From positions 1 through 64,000 of the forward strand of contig CAJMKE010000008.1 of the NCBI GenBank assembly GCA_905213895.1: a DNA stretch of 64,000 bases, in the 5' to 3' direction. Both the position numbers and the translations under genes were made by a program. Positions within the stretch are counted from its first letter, which is position 1. Each line of letters opens with the position of its first letter. Shown piece by piece: positions 23,434 to 32,035 of the stretch. The notes beneath the pieces were generated by a model that was not told the DNA's origin, did no database searches, and was given only the letters and a program-made list of their open reading frames with translations. The DNA is from an uncultured Alistipes sp. GTDB lineage: Bacteria > Bacteroidota > Bacteroidia > Bacteroidales > Rikenellaceae.

Positions 23434-23618
23434 TGCCTGCCGGCGGCGTCCCTGCAAAGGAAACAAGATATAAACAACAAATCGTTCATCTTGAAAGATG
23501 TTTTTTATAAAATATACTGAAATCCGAATAAATTCGATTTCGATATATTTTATAAAAAAACTTCTGCTTAAAAAGCAGAAGTCGATTTGTTGTTTATATC
23601 TTGTTTTTTGCGGAAAGA
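23420..23618. repeat. ~200-bp inverted repeat, right arm
   Basis: Reverse complement of 20357-20558 with roughly ten mismatches. It runs directly into the 3' end of the minus-strand tRNA-Ser(TGA). Confidence 0.85.
23461..23606. mobile_element. 146-bp giant palindromic (MITE-like) element, copy 2 (inverted)
   Basis: Same terminal inverted repeats (23461-23484 and 23583-23606) and same length as copy 1, in the opposite orientation as judged by the internal CTTCTGC/GCAGAAG hairpin. Confidence 0.7.
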
Positions 23619-23695
23619 GAGGGATTCGAACCCCCGGAACCTCTCAGTTCAACGGTTTTCAAGACCGCCGCAATCGACCACTCTGCCATCTTTCC
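23611..23695 (-). tRNA. tRNA-Ser (TGA)
   Basis: An 85-nt class II tRNA on the minus strand: acceptor GGAAAGA/TCTTTCC, anticodon loop CTTGAAA (anticodon TGA), long variable arm, T-loop TTCGAAT, discriminator G. CCA is not encoded. Confidence 0.95.
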
Positions 23696-23700
23696 GACGA

Positions 23701-23731
23701 CAAAAGTAGCACCTTTTTTTATTTCTGCCAA
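23701..23731 (-). promoter_or_regulatory. Promoter of tRNA-Ser(TGA)
   Basis: Minus strand: TTG, 20-bp spacer, TACTTTTG (23708 to 23701), with the tRNA starting 5 bp later. Confidence 0.85.
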
Positions 23732-23789
23732 ATCTTTTTTCCGACGGCAGTCGCGGCTCGGGAAAACGGACGAAAAGAAGGCTCTGCAC

Positions 23790-24101
23790 CTATCTTTTGA
23801 TAAGGTCGCAGAGCCACTTAACCGCCCACTCGTAGCCGAGTTTCGCATACTGGGACATCTCGTATATCGCGCTGATTTTATCCTGAAAGCGCCGCAGAGG
23901 TTCGCGAATCCACACGAAATATATCAATGTAGACAAAAGCGCAAGCACGACTCCGACTATCAGGCATGTATAAATCATCGAGCCGAGAATTCCCGACAAC
24001 CAGACCACGAACGCCGTAACGATAAGAATCGTTGCAATCATCGCCGTCGCCGCCATCGCGACGAGCGGGACGAAAAAGGGGCGATTATCATCCATACGCA
24101 T
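23790..24101 (-). CDS. Small integral membrane protein
   Basis: Start at 24101 (MRMDDNRPFF; ATG 24095 is also possible) gives 103 residues. Two to three hydrophobic helices (about 11-60) are followed by a charged amphipathic C-terminus (REPLRRFQDKISAIYEMSQYAKLGYEWAVKWLCDLIKR). It begins 5 bp after the YtxH gene, so the pair is an operon. Position and topology resemble holin-like or DUF1469-type envelope proteins that accompany YtxH proteins, but the match is loose. Confidence 0.6.
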   Translation of the reverse strand: MRMDDNRPFFVPLVAMAATAMIATILIVTAFVVWLSGILGSMIYTCLIVGVVLALLSTLIYFVWIREPLRRFQDKISAIYEMSQYAKLGYEWAVKWLCDLIKR

Positions 24102-24106
24102 CCGGA

Positions 24107-24307
24107 TTAGGAATGCTGGATTTTGGATTCGATGTCGCGCTCGATGTCCTTGCAGCGACACTTTACGCGGTCCAGTTCGCTGTCCACGAAATCGCGGATG
24201 GAATCGCGCATTTCCTTACCCGTCTTCGGCGTAACGAGCAGCGTAACTACCGAGCCGATGACAATACCGCCCAACAGAGAGCAGATACAAATTCCCGAAT
24301 TTTTCAT
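24107..24307 (-). CDS. YtxH-domain protein
   Basis: The 66-residue protein has an N-terminal Gly-rich membrane helix (CSLLGGIVIGSVVTLLVTPKTGKEMRDSI) followed by a charged helix, the YtxH (gas-vesicle-like) pattern with its TPKTGKE turn. Such proteins are associated with envelope stress; the molecular role is unknown. First gene of a two-gene operon. Confidence 0.8.
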   Translation of the reverse strand: MKNSGICICSLLGGIVIGSVVTLLVTPKTGKEMRDSIRDFVDSELDRVKCRCKDIERDIESKIQHS

Positions 24308-24455
24308 ATATAATGCTTTTTAAGTTATACGACCGTTACAGTCGCAAAATCCGAGCCACGGGAGGGACTTCGGACGACATTATTATGAAACTGTCGCGGT
24401 CGGGATTTTGAAAGTCCCAGCAACGACAAATGTTCGGTTACGCGAAATGGAATGC

Positions 24456-25646
24456 TTAACTGTTTTTTGCGCTTCGGCGGCGTCTGCCCGACAGAAATCT
24501 GTCCGACAGCCAGTTGCGCACCGGCTCGTCGTAGACCTTGACGCACGCATAGGCGATTGCTATCGATGCTACGAATATTGCCGACGCGACCCAGATATGG
24601 GTTCCGAGCGGAGCATCGGCATGGCGCGCCGCCCAGTTCATCTGGACGTATATCATCGGATAGTGGGTTATGTAGAGCGGATACGATATGCGACCGAGGA
24701 ACTTGCATACCGCAGTTGTCTTTTTGCCCGTCAATGGGCTTCCCGCACCGACAGCAACGACCGCCGGAAAGACGAAGAGTATCGCGACAGCGCAGTATAA
24801 TCCGTTGAGCCACGGACGTGTGTCGCCGCCGATATGCGGTATCACGAGTACGACCGCCACCACAAGCGAACACCAGAACATTCCGCCGCGGTTTATGCGT
24901 ATGCGCCAGTTGCCGAGACGATACAGCAGCAAGCCGCACAGGAAAGGATAGAGCAGCCGGCAGACGCCTATGTAAATCTGGTCGGGAGTGAGGCAGAATC
25001 CGCCGATAACCGTATATTCGGCACCAGACCTTGCGCCGAGCAGCGAAAAGACGTCGATATTCAGTGCGAGGTCGACAGTCAGGAATGCCGACAGAACGAC
25101 CAGCGCAGTGAGCATTTTCGTTCCGAGACGCCGGATGAACAGTGCGTAAAGGATATTGGCGATGTATTCCCACATCAACGACCAGATTGCGCCGTTGAGC
25201 GAATTGACCTCCTGCCAGCCCCGGACGTCCATCGACGGCGGAGTAGGAATCATCAGACAGCCGAGAACCGTTACGAGCAGCAGTTTCCACCACGGAGTCT
25301 GCATTACGAGTTCGAACCCGGGTGCACCGCCGAAATAGAACCAGAACGCACCGATAAGCGTGCCGAGAATGACCATGGGCTGCAACCTTATCAACCGGCG
25401 TTTGAAAAAATCCCATACCGTCATCCTGTCCCAACGGTTGTCATAGGCATAGCCTATCACGAATCCCGAAAGGATAAAGAAGAAATCGACGGCGAGGTAG
25501 CCGTGATTCAGTATCTGGTGAGCCGGACCGGCGGAATAGGTCTCGAACAGATGGAATGCCACGACTATCATTGCTGCGACGCCGCGCAGTCCGTCGAGGA
25601 TTTCAAAACGGGGTTTCGAGGATAAAGAGATGTTTTCGGTTGTCAT
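24456..25646 (-). CDS. Acyltransferase 3 (OafA/YrhL-like)
   Basis: The 396-residue protein begins with the acyltransferase-3 signature: RFEILDGLRGVAAMIVVAFHLFE, with conserved His, then NHGYLAVDFFFILSGFVIGYAY. About ten transmembrane helices follow. The family O-acylates envelope sugars using cytoplasmic acyl donors. No C-terminal SGNH domain is present. The basic C-terminus (GRRRRSAKNS) is likely cytoplasmic. There is no polysaccharide cluster nearby to suggest a substrate. Confidence 0.9.
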   Translation of the reverse strand: MTTENISLSSKPRFEILDGLRGVAAMIVVAFHLFETYSAGPAHQILNHGYLAVDFFFILSGFVIGYAYDNRWDRMTVWDFFKRRLIRLQPMVILGTLIGAFWFYFGGAPGFELVMQTPWWKLLLVTVLGCLMIPTPPSMDVRGWQEVNSLNGAIWSLMWEYIANILYALFIRRLGTKMLTALVVLSAFLTVDLALNIDVFSLLGARSGAEYTVIGGFCLTPDQIYIGVCRLLYPFLCGLLLYRLGNWRIRINRGGMFWCSLVVAVVLVIPHIGGDTRPWLNGLYCAVAILFVFPAVVAVGAGSPLTGKKTTAVCKFLGRISYPLYITHYPMIYVQMNWAARHADAPLGTHIWVASAIFVASIAIAYACVKVYDEPVRNWLSDRFLSGRRRRSAKNS

Positions 25647-25770
25647 GTTCGGGTCGATAAAGTTTCAGATCGTAAAGATAGTCAGATATTTCTAACCGTA
25701 TTCATCCATATCTTAAAAATTATACGTGCCGTGCAATCCGCAATTCCGTTTTACGATTAACTTTGCACCG

Positions 25771-26265
25771 ATGAAAATAGAATCTCGAAAAACGGTCGCC
25801 TTCACGGGACACCGCACCTACGGCGGCGAATGCGGCGAGCGGCTGGCTGACGCCATACGTCGGTTCCGCGCGCAGGGATACGACACGTTCCTGAGCGGAA
25901 TGGCGGTGGGTTTCGACCTCGCGGCGGCGGAAACGGTGCTTGCGCTCAAAGCGGAGATGCCCGACGTCAGGCTCGTATGCGTCGTGCCGTTCGACGGGCA
26001 TGACGAGGGATTCTCCGCCGAAGACCGCGAGAGATTCGCACGCACGGTACGCGAAGCCGACGAAACGATAATCCTCGCACGGCACTACTCGCCCGATGTC
26101 TACCATCGCCGCAACGATTTTCTCGTGGACAATTCGTCAGCCGTCATAGCCTATTGCGACGGCAGCCGTAGCGGCACGCTGTATACGTTGAAACGCGCAT
26201 TGAAACGGGGTTCCGCAACGGAGAATCTCTACCCCGCCCCGCAGCAAAAATTCGTTTTTGAGTAG
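25771..26265 (+). CDS. SLOG-family (DUF1273/YpsA-like) protein
   Basis: ATG 25771 gives 164 residues with a Rossmann-like SLOG fold: KTVAFTGHR near the N-terminus, SGMAVGFDLAAAETVL, and YCDGSRSGTLYTLKRA. These match the nucleotide-binding GxxGxD-like positions of the DUF1273 group. SLOG proteins are thought to bind nucleotide ligands and include YpsA and DprA relatives. A TAACTTTG element at 25758-25765 places the transcript start almost at the ATG, so the mRNA may be nearly leaderless. Confidence 0.8.
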   Translation: MKIESRKTVAFTGHRTYGGECGERLADAIRRFRAQGYDTFLSGMAVGFDLAAAETVLALKAEMPDVRLVCVVPFDGHDEGFSAEDRERFARTVREADETIILARHYSPDVYHRRNDFLVDNSSAVIAYCDGSRSGTLYTLKRALKRGSATENLYPAPQQKFVFE

Positions 26266-26344
26266 ACGCCAATACACCTTATCGAAAAAAATGTTATCTT
26301 TGGGCGGTTTTAAGCAAAAATTCGTTTAATATAAATTTACCACT

Positions 26345-27577
26345 ATGAAAGATGCTATCGCAATTCTCACGGGTGGCGGACCTGCACCGGGCATGAATAC
26401 CGTCGTAGGCAGCGTTGCCAAGACTTTCCTTGCAAAAGGTTATCGCGTAATCGGACTGCACTACGGTTATTCGGGTCTGTTCAATCCGTCGCCGCGTTAC
26501 GAAGACCTCGATTTCTTCAAGGCGGACTACATTTTCAACCAGGGAGGTTCATACCTCACCATGAGCCGTTTCAAGCCGACCGACAAGGATTTCGAGGAGA
26601 ACTTCAACCTCGGTTTCTTCAAGGAGAACAACGTGAAACTGCTCGTTACCGTCGGTGGCGACGATACCGCATCGACCGCTAACCGCATCGCCAAGTTCCT
26701 CGAAGCGAAGCACTACCCAATCGCGAACATCCACGTTCCGAAGACCATCGACAACGACCTTCCGCTGCCTAACGGCACTCCGACGTTCGGCTATCAGTCG
26801 GCAAAGGAGGGCGGAACGGTAATCGGTCGCGCCGTATACAACGACGCCCGCACCTCCGCGAACTGGTTCGTCGTTGCGGCAATGGGTCGTTCGGCAGGAC
26901 ACCTCGCATTCGGTATCGGTTCGGCTTGCCACTATCCGATGATTGTCATTCCGGAGATGTTCAACAAGACCACCATTACGGTAGACAAAATCGTGAACCT
27001 CGTGGTTTCATCGATTATCAAGCGCAAGTTGATGGGCGTAGAGTACGGCGTAGCGATGATTTCGGAGGGTGTGTTCCACTCGCTGTCCGACGAGGAAATC
27101 GCGAAATCGGGTATCCACTTCTCGTATGACGACCACGGACACCCTGAACTCGGCAAGGTATCGAAGGCACACATCTTCAACGAGATGCTCGAAAAGAAGG
27201 TGAAGGAACTCGGTCTGAAAATCAAGTCGCGTCCGGTAGAAATCGGCTACGAGGTACGTTGCCAGACCCCTATCGCATACGACCTCGTCTACTGCTCGGA
27301 ACTCGGTATGGGCGTCTACAAACTCTTCTCGGAGGGCAAGACGGGCTGCATGGTCTACATCAGCCAGGACGGCTACGTATCGCCGCTCTACCTGAAAGAC
27401 TTGCAGGACCCGGAAACCGGCAAGATTCCGCCGCGTCTGGTCAATATCGAGTCGGACAAAATCCAGCAGGTTATCAACAATCTGCTGAACTACATCACTC
27501 CTGAGGACTACGAGGCTGCGAAGAAATACGTTGCCAATCCGGAGGAGTACGACTTCCGCAAGATTCTCAACTGGTAA
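26345..27577 (+). CDS. pfp: Pyrophosphate-dependent 6-phosphofructokinase
   Basis: The 410-residue PFK-family enzyme has GGGPAPGMN at the N-terminus, VGGDDTAST (D106-D107) and PKTIDNDLP (132-140). The Asp-Asp after GG and the Lys before TIDND mark the PPi-dependent class; ATP-dependent enzymes have GGDG and GTIDND. It interconverts fructose-6-phosphate and fructose-1,6-bisphosphate using PPi. TATCTTTG at 26295-26302 is the promoter element. Single-gene unit with a strong terminator. Confidence 0.92.
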   Translation: MKDAIAILTGGGPAPGMNTVVGSVAKTFLAKGYRVIGLHYGYSGLFNPSPRYEDLDFFKADYIFNQGGSYLTMSRFKPTDKDFEENFNLGFFKENNVKLLVTVGGDDTASTANRIAKFLEAKHYPIANIHVPKTIDNDLPLPNGTPTFGYQSAKEGGTVIGRAVYNDARTSANWFVVAAMGRSAGHLAFGIGSACHYPMIVIPEMFNKTTITVDKIVNLVVSSIIKRKLMGVEYGVAMISEGVFHSLSDEEIAKSGIHFSYDDHGHPELGKVSKAHIFNEMLEKKVKELGLKIKSRPVEIGYEVRCQTPIAYDLVYCSELGMGVYKLFSEGKTGCMVYISQDGYVSPLYLKDLQDPETGKIPPRLVNIESDKIQQVINNLLNYITPEDYEAAKKYVANPEEYDFRKILNW

Positions 27578-27591
27578 TAGCATTTACCGCT

Positions 27592-27633
27592 AAAACGCTT
27601 ACAGCCGGCAATTCGCCGGCTGTAAGCGTTTTT
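27592..27633 (+). terminator. Terminator of pfp
   Basis: A stem of about 18 bp (AAAACGCTTACAGCCGGC / GCCGGCTGTAAGCGTTTTT) with an AATTC loop. Confidence 0.92.
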
Positions 27634-27637
27634 GATA

Positions 27638-27679
27638 GCCATTAAAGTCGTTAAGGACCTTAAAGACTTTAAGGTCGTT
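27638..27679. repeat. Degenerate 9-bp tandem array
   Basis: gccattaaa, gtcgttaag, gaccttaaa, gactttaag, gtcgtt, between the pfp terminator and the convergent lipoprotein gene. Confidence 0.85.
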
Positions 27680-27713
27680 TGGGGGCAACCGAAAAATATT
27701 CGGCTGCCGGTTA

Positions 27714-28931
27714 TCAGTTCTTTATATCGCGGATTTTGTTTCCGTGCAAATCAAGTTCGACACCGTCCGTAAGTTCGAAGTATTCCGATGTCTGCCTGAA
27801 CTTTCCCGTCCACGCATCTCCGCTCTCGAAAATATAGGTTCCGTTATACGGCATTTTATTCCGATACTCTCCCACATAGACCGAATAACCGCCCGACTCC
27901 CTCGAAAGAAATTTCAGGCACAGACCGTCATTGTTGCTATAACTGAATCTGCCCATATTGATTTCGCCGTTCTTAAAGTCGATGTAGCCCCAGCCGTGAG
28001 GTCCGCGGGTGAAGTTCCTTGCGTTAAAGGCGACTTCTCCGCCATAATAACCATTGCCGAAAGAATAGTTGTCCCAAGACGCCTTTCCGCCGCTCAAAAA
28101 ACTATCGTTATTATACGACTGTTTCGCTTTAACAATCTGTTGCGTAACCTTGTAGCGGTCGGCATAGGCTTTATTGTCAGGCTCTTGGCTCACAGCCATT
28201 CCGTAATAGGAATCCGCCTTCACGATACTGTTGTAAAAAGACTCCTTGTCGCCCTCCTTTCGCAAGTATAAAGTAAGGTCGCCCTTCTCCACGAGGAACG
28301 GATTCTCGTCGGGTGCCTGCGACAGATATTTATAGGCGGTATCGGTGTTTATGTCGAGACCTGCCAAACCGTGCAGATACATCACGCCAACGTAACCGTT
28401 CGCCTTGTCGCTCCAAGAGGTGTTGGGCAGAAATATTTCGTAAGCCTTGTCGAATTGCGACAAGAAGAAGTATATTTCTCCGGCGATATTCCGATATTCG
28501 TTGTCGGGACAGACTTCGAGCAACTGCGCGCACGCCGATGCGTCCGATTCGATGTAAGGAGCCAAAGTGCCGTTCAGCAGACAATCCGCATAGCATTCGT
28601 ACGCTTCGTACACATCCCAGTTGCCGTTTCTGACAGCATTCGTAAGAGCGGTTCCCGCCGCGAGCGAATCTTGGAGTTCGAGATAATCCAGATAAAGGTT
28701 ATACTGGGCTTGTTCGTAAAATTCGGAGCCGTCCTTTATCTGCGACAGTTTGTCTATCGCCTTGTCCAAATCTCCTTTCTCCTGCGATTCGATTGCCGAT
28801 TTGTACCGGTATGAATCGGAGCAGAAACAGCCTGTCAGGCAAACAGCCGCCACGACAGCGATTGCGATTCCGAGTATCTTCGCTGCGAAAATCGACTTTC
28901 CTTTAATTCCATTGTTCGATAAACAACTCAT
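27714..28931 (-). CDS. TPR/Sel1-like lipoprotein with MORN-like C-terminus (paralogue A)
   Basis: The 405-residue protein has a lipoprotein signal (AAVCLTGC), several TPR/Sel1-like helical repeats (GDLDKAIDKLSQIK, YVGVMYLHGLAGLD) and a C-terminal beta-rich region with MORN-like turns (HGWGYIDFKNGEINMGRF, YVGEYRNKMPYNGTYIFESGDAWTGKF). It is strongly similar to the C-terminal ~370 residues of the gene at 29229-31319; both end in RDIKN. Upstream promoter and downstream terminator sequences are shared too, so this is a tandem partial duplication. A hairpin at 27684-27708 ends the transcript. The function is unknown. Confidence 0.75.
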   Translation of the reverse strand: MSCLSNNGIKGKSIFAAKILGIAIAVVAAVCLTGCFCSDSYRYKSAIESQEKGDLDKAIDKLSQIKDGSEFYEQAQYNLYLDYLELQDSLAAGTALTNAVRNGNWDVYEAYECYADCLLNGTLAPYIESDASACAQLLEVCPDNEYRNIAGEIYFFLSQFDKAYEIFLPNTSWSDKANGYVGVMYLHGLAGLDINTDTAYKYLSQAPDENPFLVEKGDLTLYLRKEGDKESFYNSIVKADSYYGMAVSQEPDNKAYADRYKVTQQIVKAKQSYNNDSFLSGGKASWDNYSFGNGYYGGEVAFNARNFTRGPHGWGYIDFKNGEINMGRFSYSNNDGLCLKFLSRESGGYSVYVGEYRNKMPYNGTYIFESGDAWTGKFRQTSEYFELTDGVELDLHGNKIRDIKN

Positions 28932-29045
28932 ATTGAATAGTTTTTGGTTAATAGCGGGTATAAAAACGAACGGTGCATACAGATTCCCGAGTTTCGCACA
29001 CGGAAAAGTCCGATGCTCCCTCGCGCAATGAAATTCATTGCATTA

Positions 29046-29073
29046 CAAAGGTAAGCATTTTTTACTGAAACAA
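29046..29073 (-). promoter_or_regulatory. Duplicated promoter of paralogue A
   Basis: Minus strand TACCTTTG (29053 to 29046) with TTG 17 bp upstream. It sits in a block of about 60 bp shared with 31417-31479. Confidence 0.65.
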
Positions 29074-29106
29074 CATTATCGCCATAAAAATAAAGAACAT
29101 GCCGCA
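29067..29106. repeat. Duplicated upstream segment ending in a half terminator
   Basis: Forty bases (gaaacaacattatcgcc through acatgccgca) match 31440-31479. In that copy they run into the DUF5606 terminator hairpin; here only the left arm survives, showing which copy is derived. Confidence 0.75.
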
Positions 29107-29177
29107 ATTTTTGTCGTTGTCAAAGGGACGTTAGAATATTTAATGTCGTTTGGGTCGCGATGCGGGGTGCGATAAGA

Positions 29178-29210
29178 AACCGGCAGCCGAATATCTCTCG
29201 GCTGCCGGTT
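29178..29210 (-). terminator. Terminator of paralogue B
   Basis: AACCGGCAGCCGA and TCGGCTGCCGGTT around ATATCTC, followed on the minus strand by TCTTATC. A related hairpin ends paralogue A at 27684-27708. Confidence 0.75.
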
Positions 29211-29228
29211 TCTTTCAACCAATCAACG

Positions 29229-31319
29229 TCAATTCTTTATATCGCGGATTCTGTTGCCTAGTACATCGAGTTCCGCACCGTATGTCAAATCGAAATACTC
29301 CGATGTTGGCTTGAATTTGCCTTTCCAGATTGTTCCGTTCTGAAAAACATAACTGCCGTTCACCGGCATATCATTCTTATATTCACCTATATAAATCGAG
29401 TAACAACTTCCCGATTCGCGCGAAATAAAAGTGAGACCCAAGCCGTTATTTTTGCAATAACTGAATTTGCCCATATTGGCACCCTTATCTTTGAACTCGA
29501 ACCAACCCCAGCCGTGAGCACCGCGAGTGCCGTTTCCGCCATACCACATGACCTCTCCGTTATAAGAACCCGAATCGAAAGAATAACTGTCCCAATACAC
29601 CTCGCCTCTGTCCCAATAACTTATATTATCGTGTTTTTCTTTCGTCTGTATAATCTGCTGCGTAACCTTGTAACGGTCGGTATATGCTTTATTGTCCGGT
29701 TCAAGACTTGCAGCAATACCGTAATAATAATCCGCTTTCTCTATACTGCGATAGAAAGACCACGTATCGCCCTTACGCAAGAACAGCATCAGGTCGCCTT
29801 TGTGTACTACAAAAGGCAGCGTATCCGGCGCATCTGACAAATATTTATAAGCGGTTGCGGCATCTGCGGTAAGATTGCCCAATCCGTACAGATGCATTAT
29901 GCCGACATAGCCGCTGGCTTTATCGGAATCCGAAGCGCATGGCAGCAACAATTCATAGGCTTTGTTCCACTCCCCATGATTGAAATATATTTGACCGGAC
30001 AAAAAACGGTAATACATTTCCGGACTGTTTTCAAGCAACCTTGCGGCAGCTATCTCGTTCTTATAGATATACGGCGCAAAATCGCCCGACATCAAATGGT
30101 CGGCATACGCGATATACGCTTCTTCAATCTCCCAGTTGTCGTTTCTGACGGCATTCACGAGAGCGGTTCCCGCCGCCAGCGAATCTTGAAGACCGAGATA
30201 GTCCAGATAAAGGTTATACTGGGCTCGTTCGTAAAATTCGGAGCCCTCCTTTATACGCGACAGTTTGGCTATCGCCTTGTCCGGATTCCCTTTCTCCTGC
30301 AACCTGATTGCCGATTTGTACCTATGCGTATCGGAGCAGAGATAGACTATCAGACAAATCGCCGCAATGACAGCAATGACGATTCCGAGTATTTTAGCCG
30401 CAAAAATCGCCTTCTCCTTAATTACCTTGTCCCTTTCTTCGCGGCGAATCCGTTCGGCTTCCGCCTCCTTTTCGCGCTCGATGCGAGCCTGTTCCTGCGC
30501 ACGCTCCATCTCCTCGCGCCGCAGTTGCGCACGGCGGTCGTACTCCTTCTCGCAGGAATATATCAGTTCGTCGGCATATATACCCTCGCTCGACATAATC
30601 TCGCGCAGTTTGCCGTCATCGAATCCCGCGACCTTTTCTGACAGCGATTCGCTTTTGATGCGAATCTCGATTTCACGCCTGCACTGCGCGACAAGTTCGG
30701 CATTGTACATGTCGGGATTGTTCACAACCTCCTCCAATCGTGCGTCATCGAACCGGCGCACCTGCGGACGGTTATCTTCGCGAACACACTCCTCCGGTTC
30801 GGGCGCGGTGCATACCGATGCACATGAAGCATTCGCCTGCATATTCGCATTCCGACCGGTATATTTGCCAACGACTTCGGCGGATTTCATTCTTTCGATT
30901 TCATCGCCCACCGCCTTCGGGACACAGACCTTTCCGATAGGATTGAATACGGTTTTGAACGATTTAGCCCACACCAGTCCGCACGGTATGCCGATAATGG
31001 TCAAAAACTCCCCGACAATCGTAAACAACATGCCGACGGCGGCGATGCAGCCGAACGGAAAGTACAGAATACGTATGACAAGCGAAAATGCCGCGTATGC
31101 CTCATTCTGCTTCTTGCCGGTAATCATCTCATAATCCGACCGCGAAACCATTGCGGACGAAAACGGAGAGAGCAGGAATCTGGCGAACTGCAACCATCCC
31201 AGACCTATCGGCATAAGAATGATGGTGCAGCACATAATCGCGCCGAACACGGCATAGAAAATGGCAAATAGGAATCCGAAAAACGGGAAATGCCACAGAA
31301 TGTTCAATAAGATTCTCAT
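29229..31319 (-). CDS. YccF-domain / TPR-Sel1 / MORN-like membrane protein (paralogue B)
   Basis: The 696-residue protein starts with a YccF-like membrane domain (about 1-155; two similar hydrophobic blocks WHFPFFGFLFAIFYAVFGAI and IRILYFPFGCIAAVGMLF). A Cys/Pro-rich linker and a charged coiled coil (REEMERAQEQARIEREKEAEAERI) follow, then a transmembrane helix (ILGIVIAVIAAICLIVYLCS). The remainder is the same TPR/Sel1 and MORN-like region as in 27714-28931. The order suggests the coiled coil is cytoplasmic and the repeats periplasmic. The role is not known. A TACCTTTG promoter lies at 31417-31424. Confidence 0.75.
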   Translation of the reverse strand: MRILLNILWHFPFFGFLFAIFYAVFGAIMCCTIILMPIGLGWLQFARFLLSPFSSAMVSRSDYEMITGKKQNEAYAAFSLVIRILYFPFGCIAAVGMLFTIVGEFLTIIGIPCGLVWAKSFKTVFNPIGKVCVPKAVGDEIERMKSAEVVGKYTGRNANMQANASCASVCTAPEPEECVREDNRPQVRRFDDARLEEVVNNPDMYNAELVAQCRREIEIRIKSESLSEKVAGFDDGKLREIMSSEGIYADELIYSCEKEYDRRAQLRREEMERAQEQARIEREKEAEAERIRREERDKVIKEKAIFAAKILGIVIAVIAAICLIVYLCSDTHRYKSAIRLQEKGNPDKAIAKLSRIKEGSEFYERAQYNLYLDYLGLQDSLAAGTALVNAVRNDNWEIEEAYIAYADHLMSGDFAPYIYKNEIAAARLLENSPEMYYRFLSGQIYFNHGEWNKAYELLLPCASDSDKASGYVGIMHLYGLGNLTADAATAYKYLSDAPDTLPFVVHKGDLMLFLRKGDTWSFYRSIEKADYYYGIAASLEPDNKAYTDRYKVTQQIIQTKEKHDNISYWDRGEVYWDSYSFDSGSYNGEVMWYGGNGTRGAHGWGWFEFKDKGANMGKFSYCKNNGLGLTFISRESGSCYSIYIGEYKNDMPVNGSYVFQNGTIWKGKFKPTSEYFDLTYGAELDVLGNRIRDIKN

Positions 31320-31416
31320 ATTAAATAACGTTTAAGGTTAGTAAAGACGTGTGCAAACTTCCAATCTCTGCACACAAAAATCCGATGCTTCACATGCAAT
31401 GAAATTCATTGCTTTA

Positions 31417-31446
31417 CAAAGGTAGTCAAATTTCTTACGGAAACAA
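31417..31446 (-). promoter_or_regulatory. Promoter of paralogue B
   Basis: Minus strand TTG, 19-bp spacer, TACCTTTG (31424 to 31417). Confidence 0.75.
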
Positions 31447-31467
31447 CATTATCGCCATAAAAATAAA

Positions 31468-31498
31468 GAACATGCCGCACTGTTCGTGCGGCATGTTC
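31468..31498 (-). terminator. Terminator of the DUF5606 gene
   Basis: GAACATGCCGCAC and GTGCGGCATGTTC around a 5-nt loop, followed on the minus strand by TTTATTTTT. Confidence 0.88.
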
Positions 31499-31527
31499 CG
31501 GTAAATCCGATATGGTTCACACCGAGG

Positions 31528-31944
31528 CTACTCCTCGGCTGCCGGCTCTTCGTCAGGCAACTTGAATTCGGTGAAGCCCGCCTCGACGAGCAGGTTGAAC
31601 CACGATACCGCCTTCTTGATGTCCGAAACGTGTACGCGCTCGCGGTCGTAATCGGGAAGAACCTCGGCGAAGAACGCTTTGAGTTTCTCCGGCGACTCCT
31701 TGGCGGACAATGCCGCCTTGCCGCCCGTTGCGGCATACATCCTCGTAAACACCTCTGCCAACGCGATGTCCTCACCCTCGGTGAACATCGAAATCTCGGT
31801 CAGCGTGCTGACGCGCGATGTCGAAGATGCGTTCATGCGCTTACCGTCGATAAGCGACTCGACGATTACGCCGTTGCGCGACTGCGCGATATACTTATAC
31901 AGCCCGGGTTGTCCCGATATTGCCATAATTTCTCTAAGTTCCAT
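31528..31944 (-). CDS. DUF5606-type protein
   Basis: ATG 31944 (MELREIMAISGQPGLYKYIAQSRNGVIVESL) is preferred; the open frame extends 12 codons upstream through promoter DNA. The 138-residue cytoplasmic protein has an SH3-like N-terminal barrel (QPGLYKYIAQSRNGVIVESLIDGKR) and an alpha-helical second half ending in an acidic tail. DUF5606 proteins are widely conserved in Bacteroidetes with no assigned function. TATATTTG at 31985-31978 (minus) with TTG 18 bp upstream forms the promoter. Confidence 0.85.
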   Translation of the reverse strand: MELREIMAISGQPGLYKYIAQSRNGVIVESLIDGKRMNASSTSRVSTLTEISMFTEGEDIALAEVFTRMYAATGGKAALSAKESPEKLKAFFAEVLPDYDRERVHVSDIKKAVSWFNLLVEAGFTEFKLPDEEPAAEE

Positions 31945-32035
31945 AAATATTAAGTTCGTTTTAATGTTTGCGTCCGACAAATATAGTAATTTTTGCGTTC
32001 ATTCAAGCAAAACGGCGCATCGAATCGTCCGAGCG

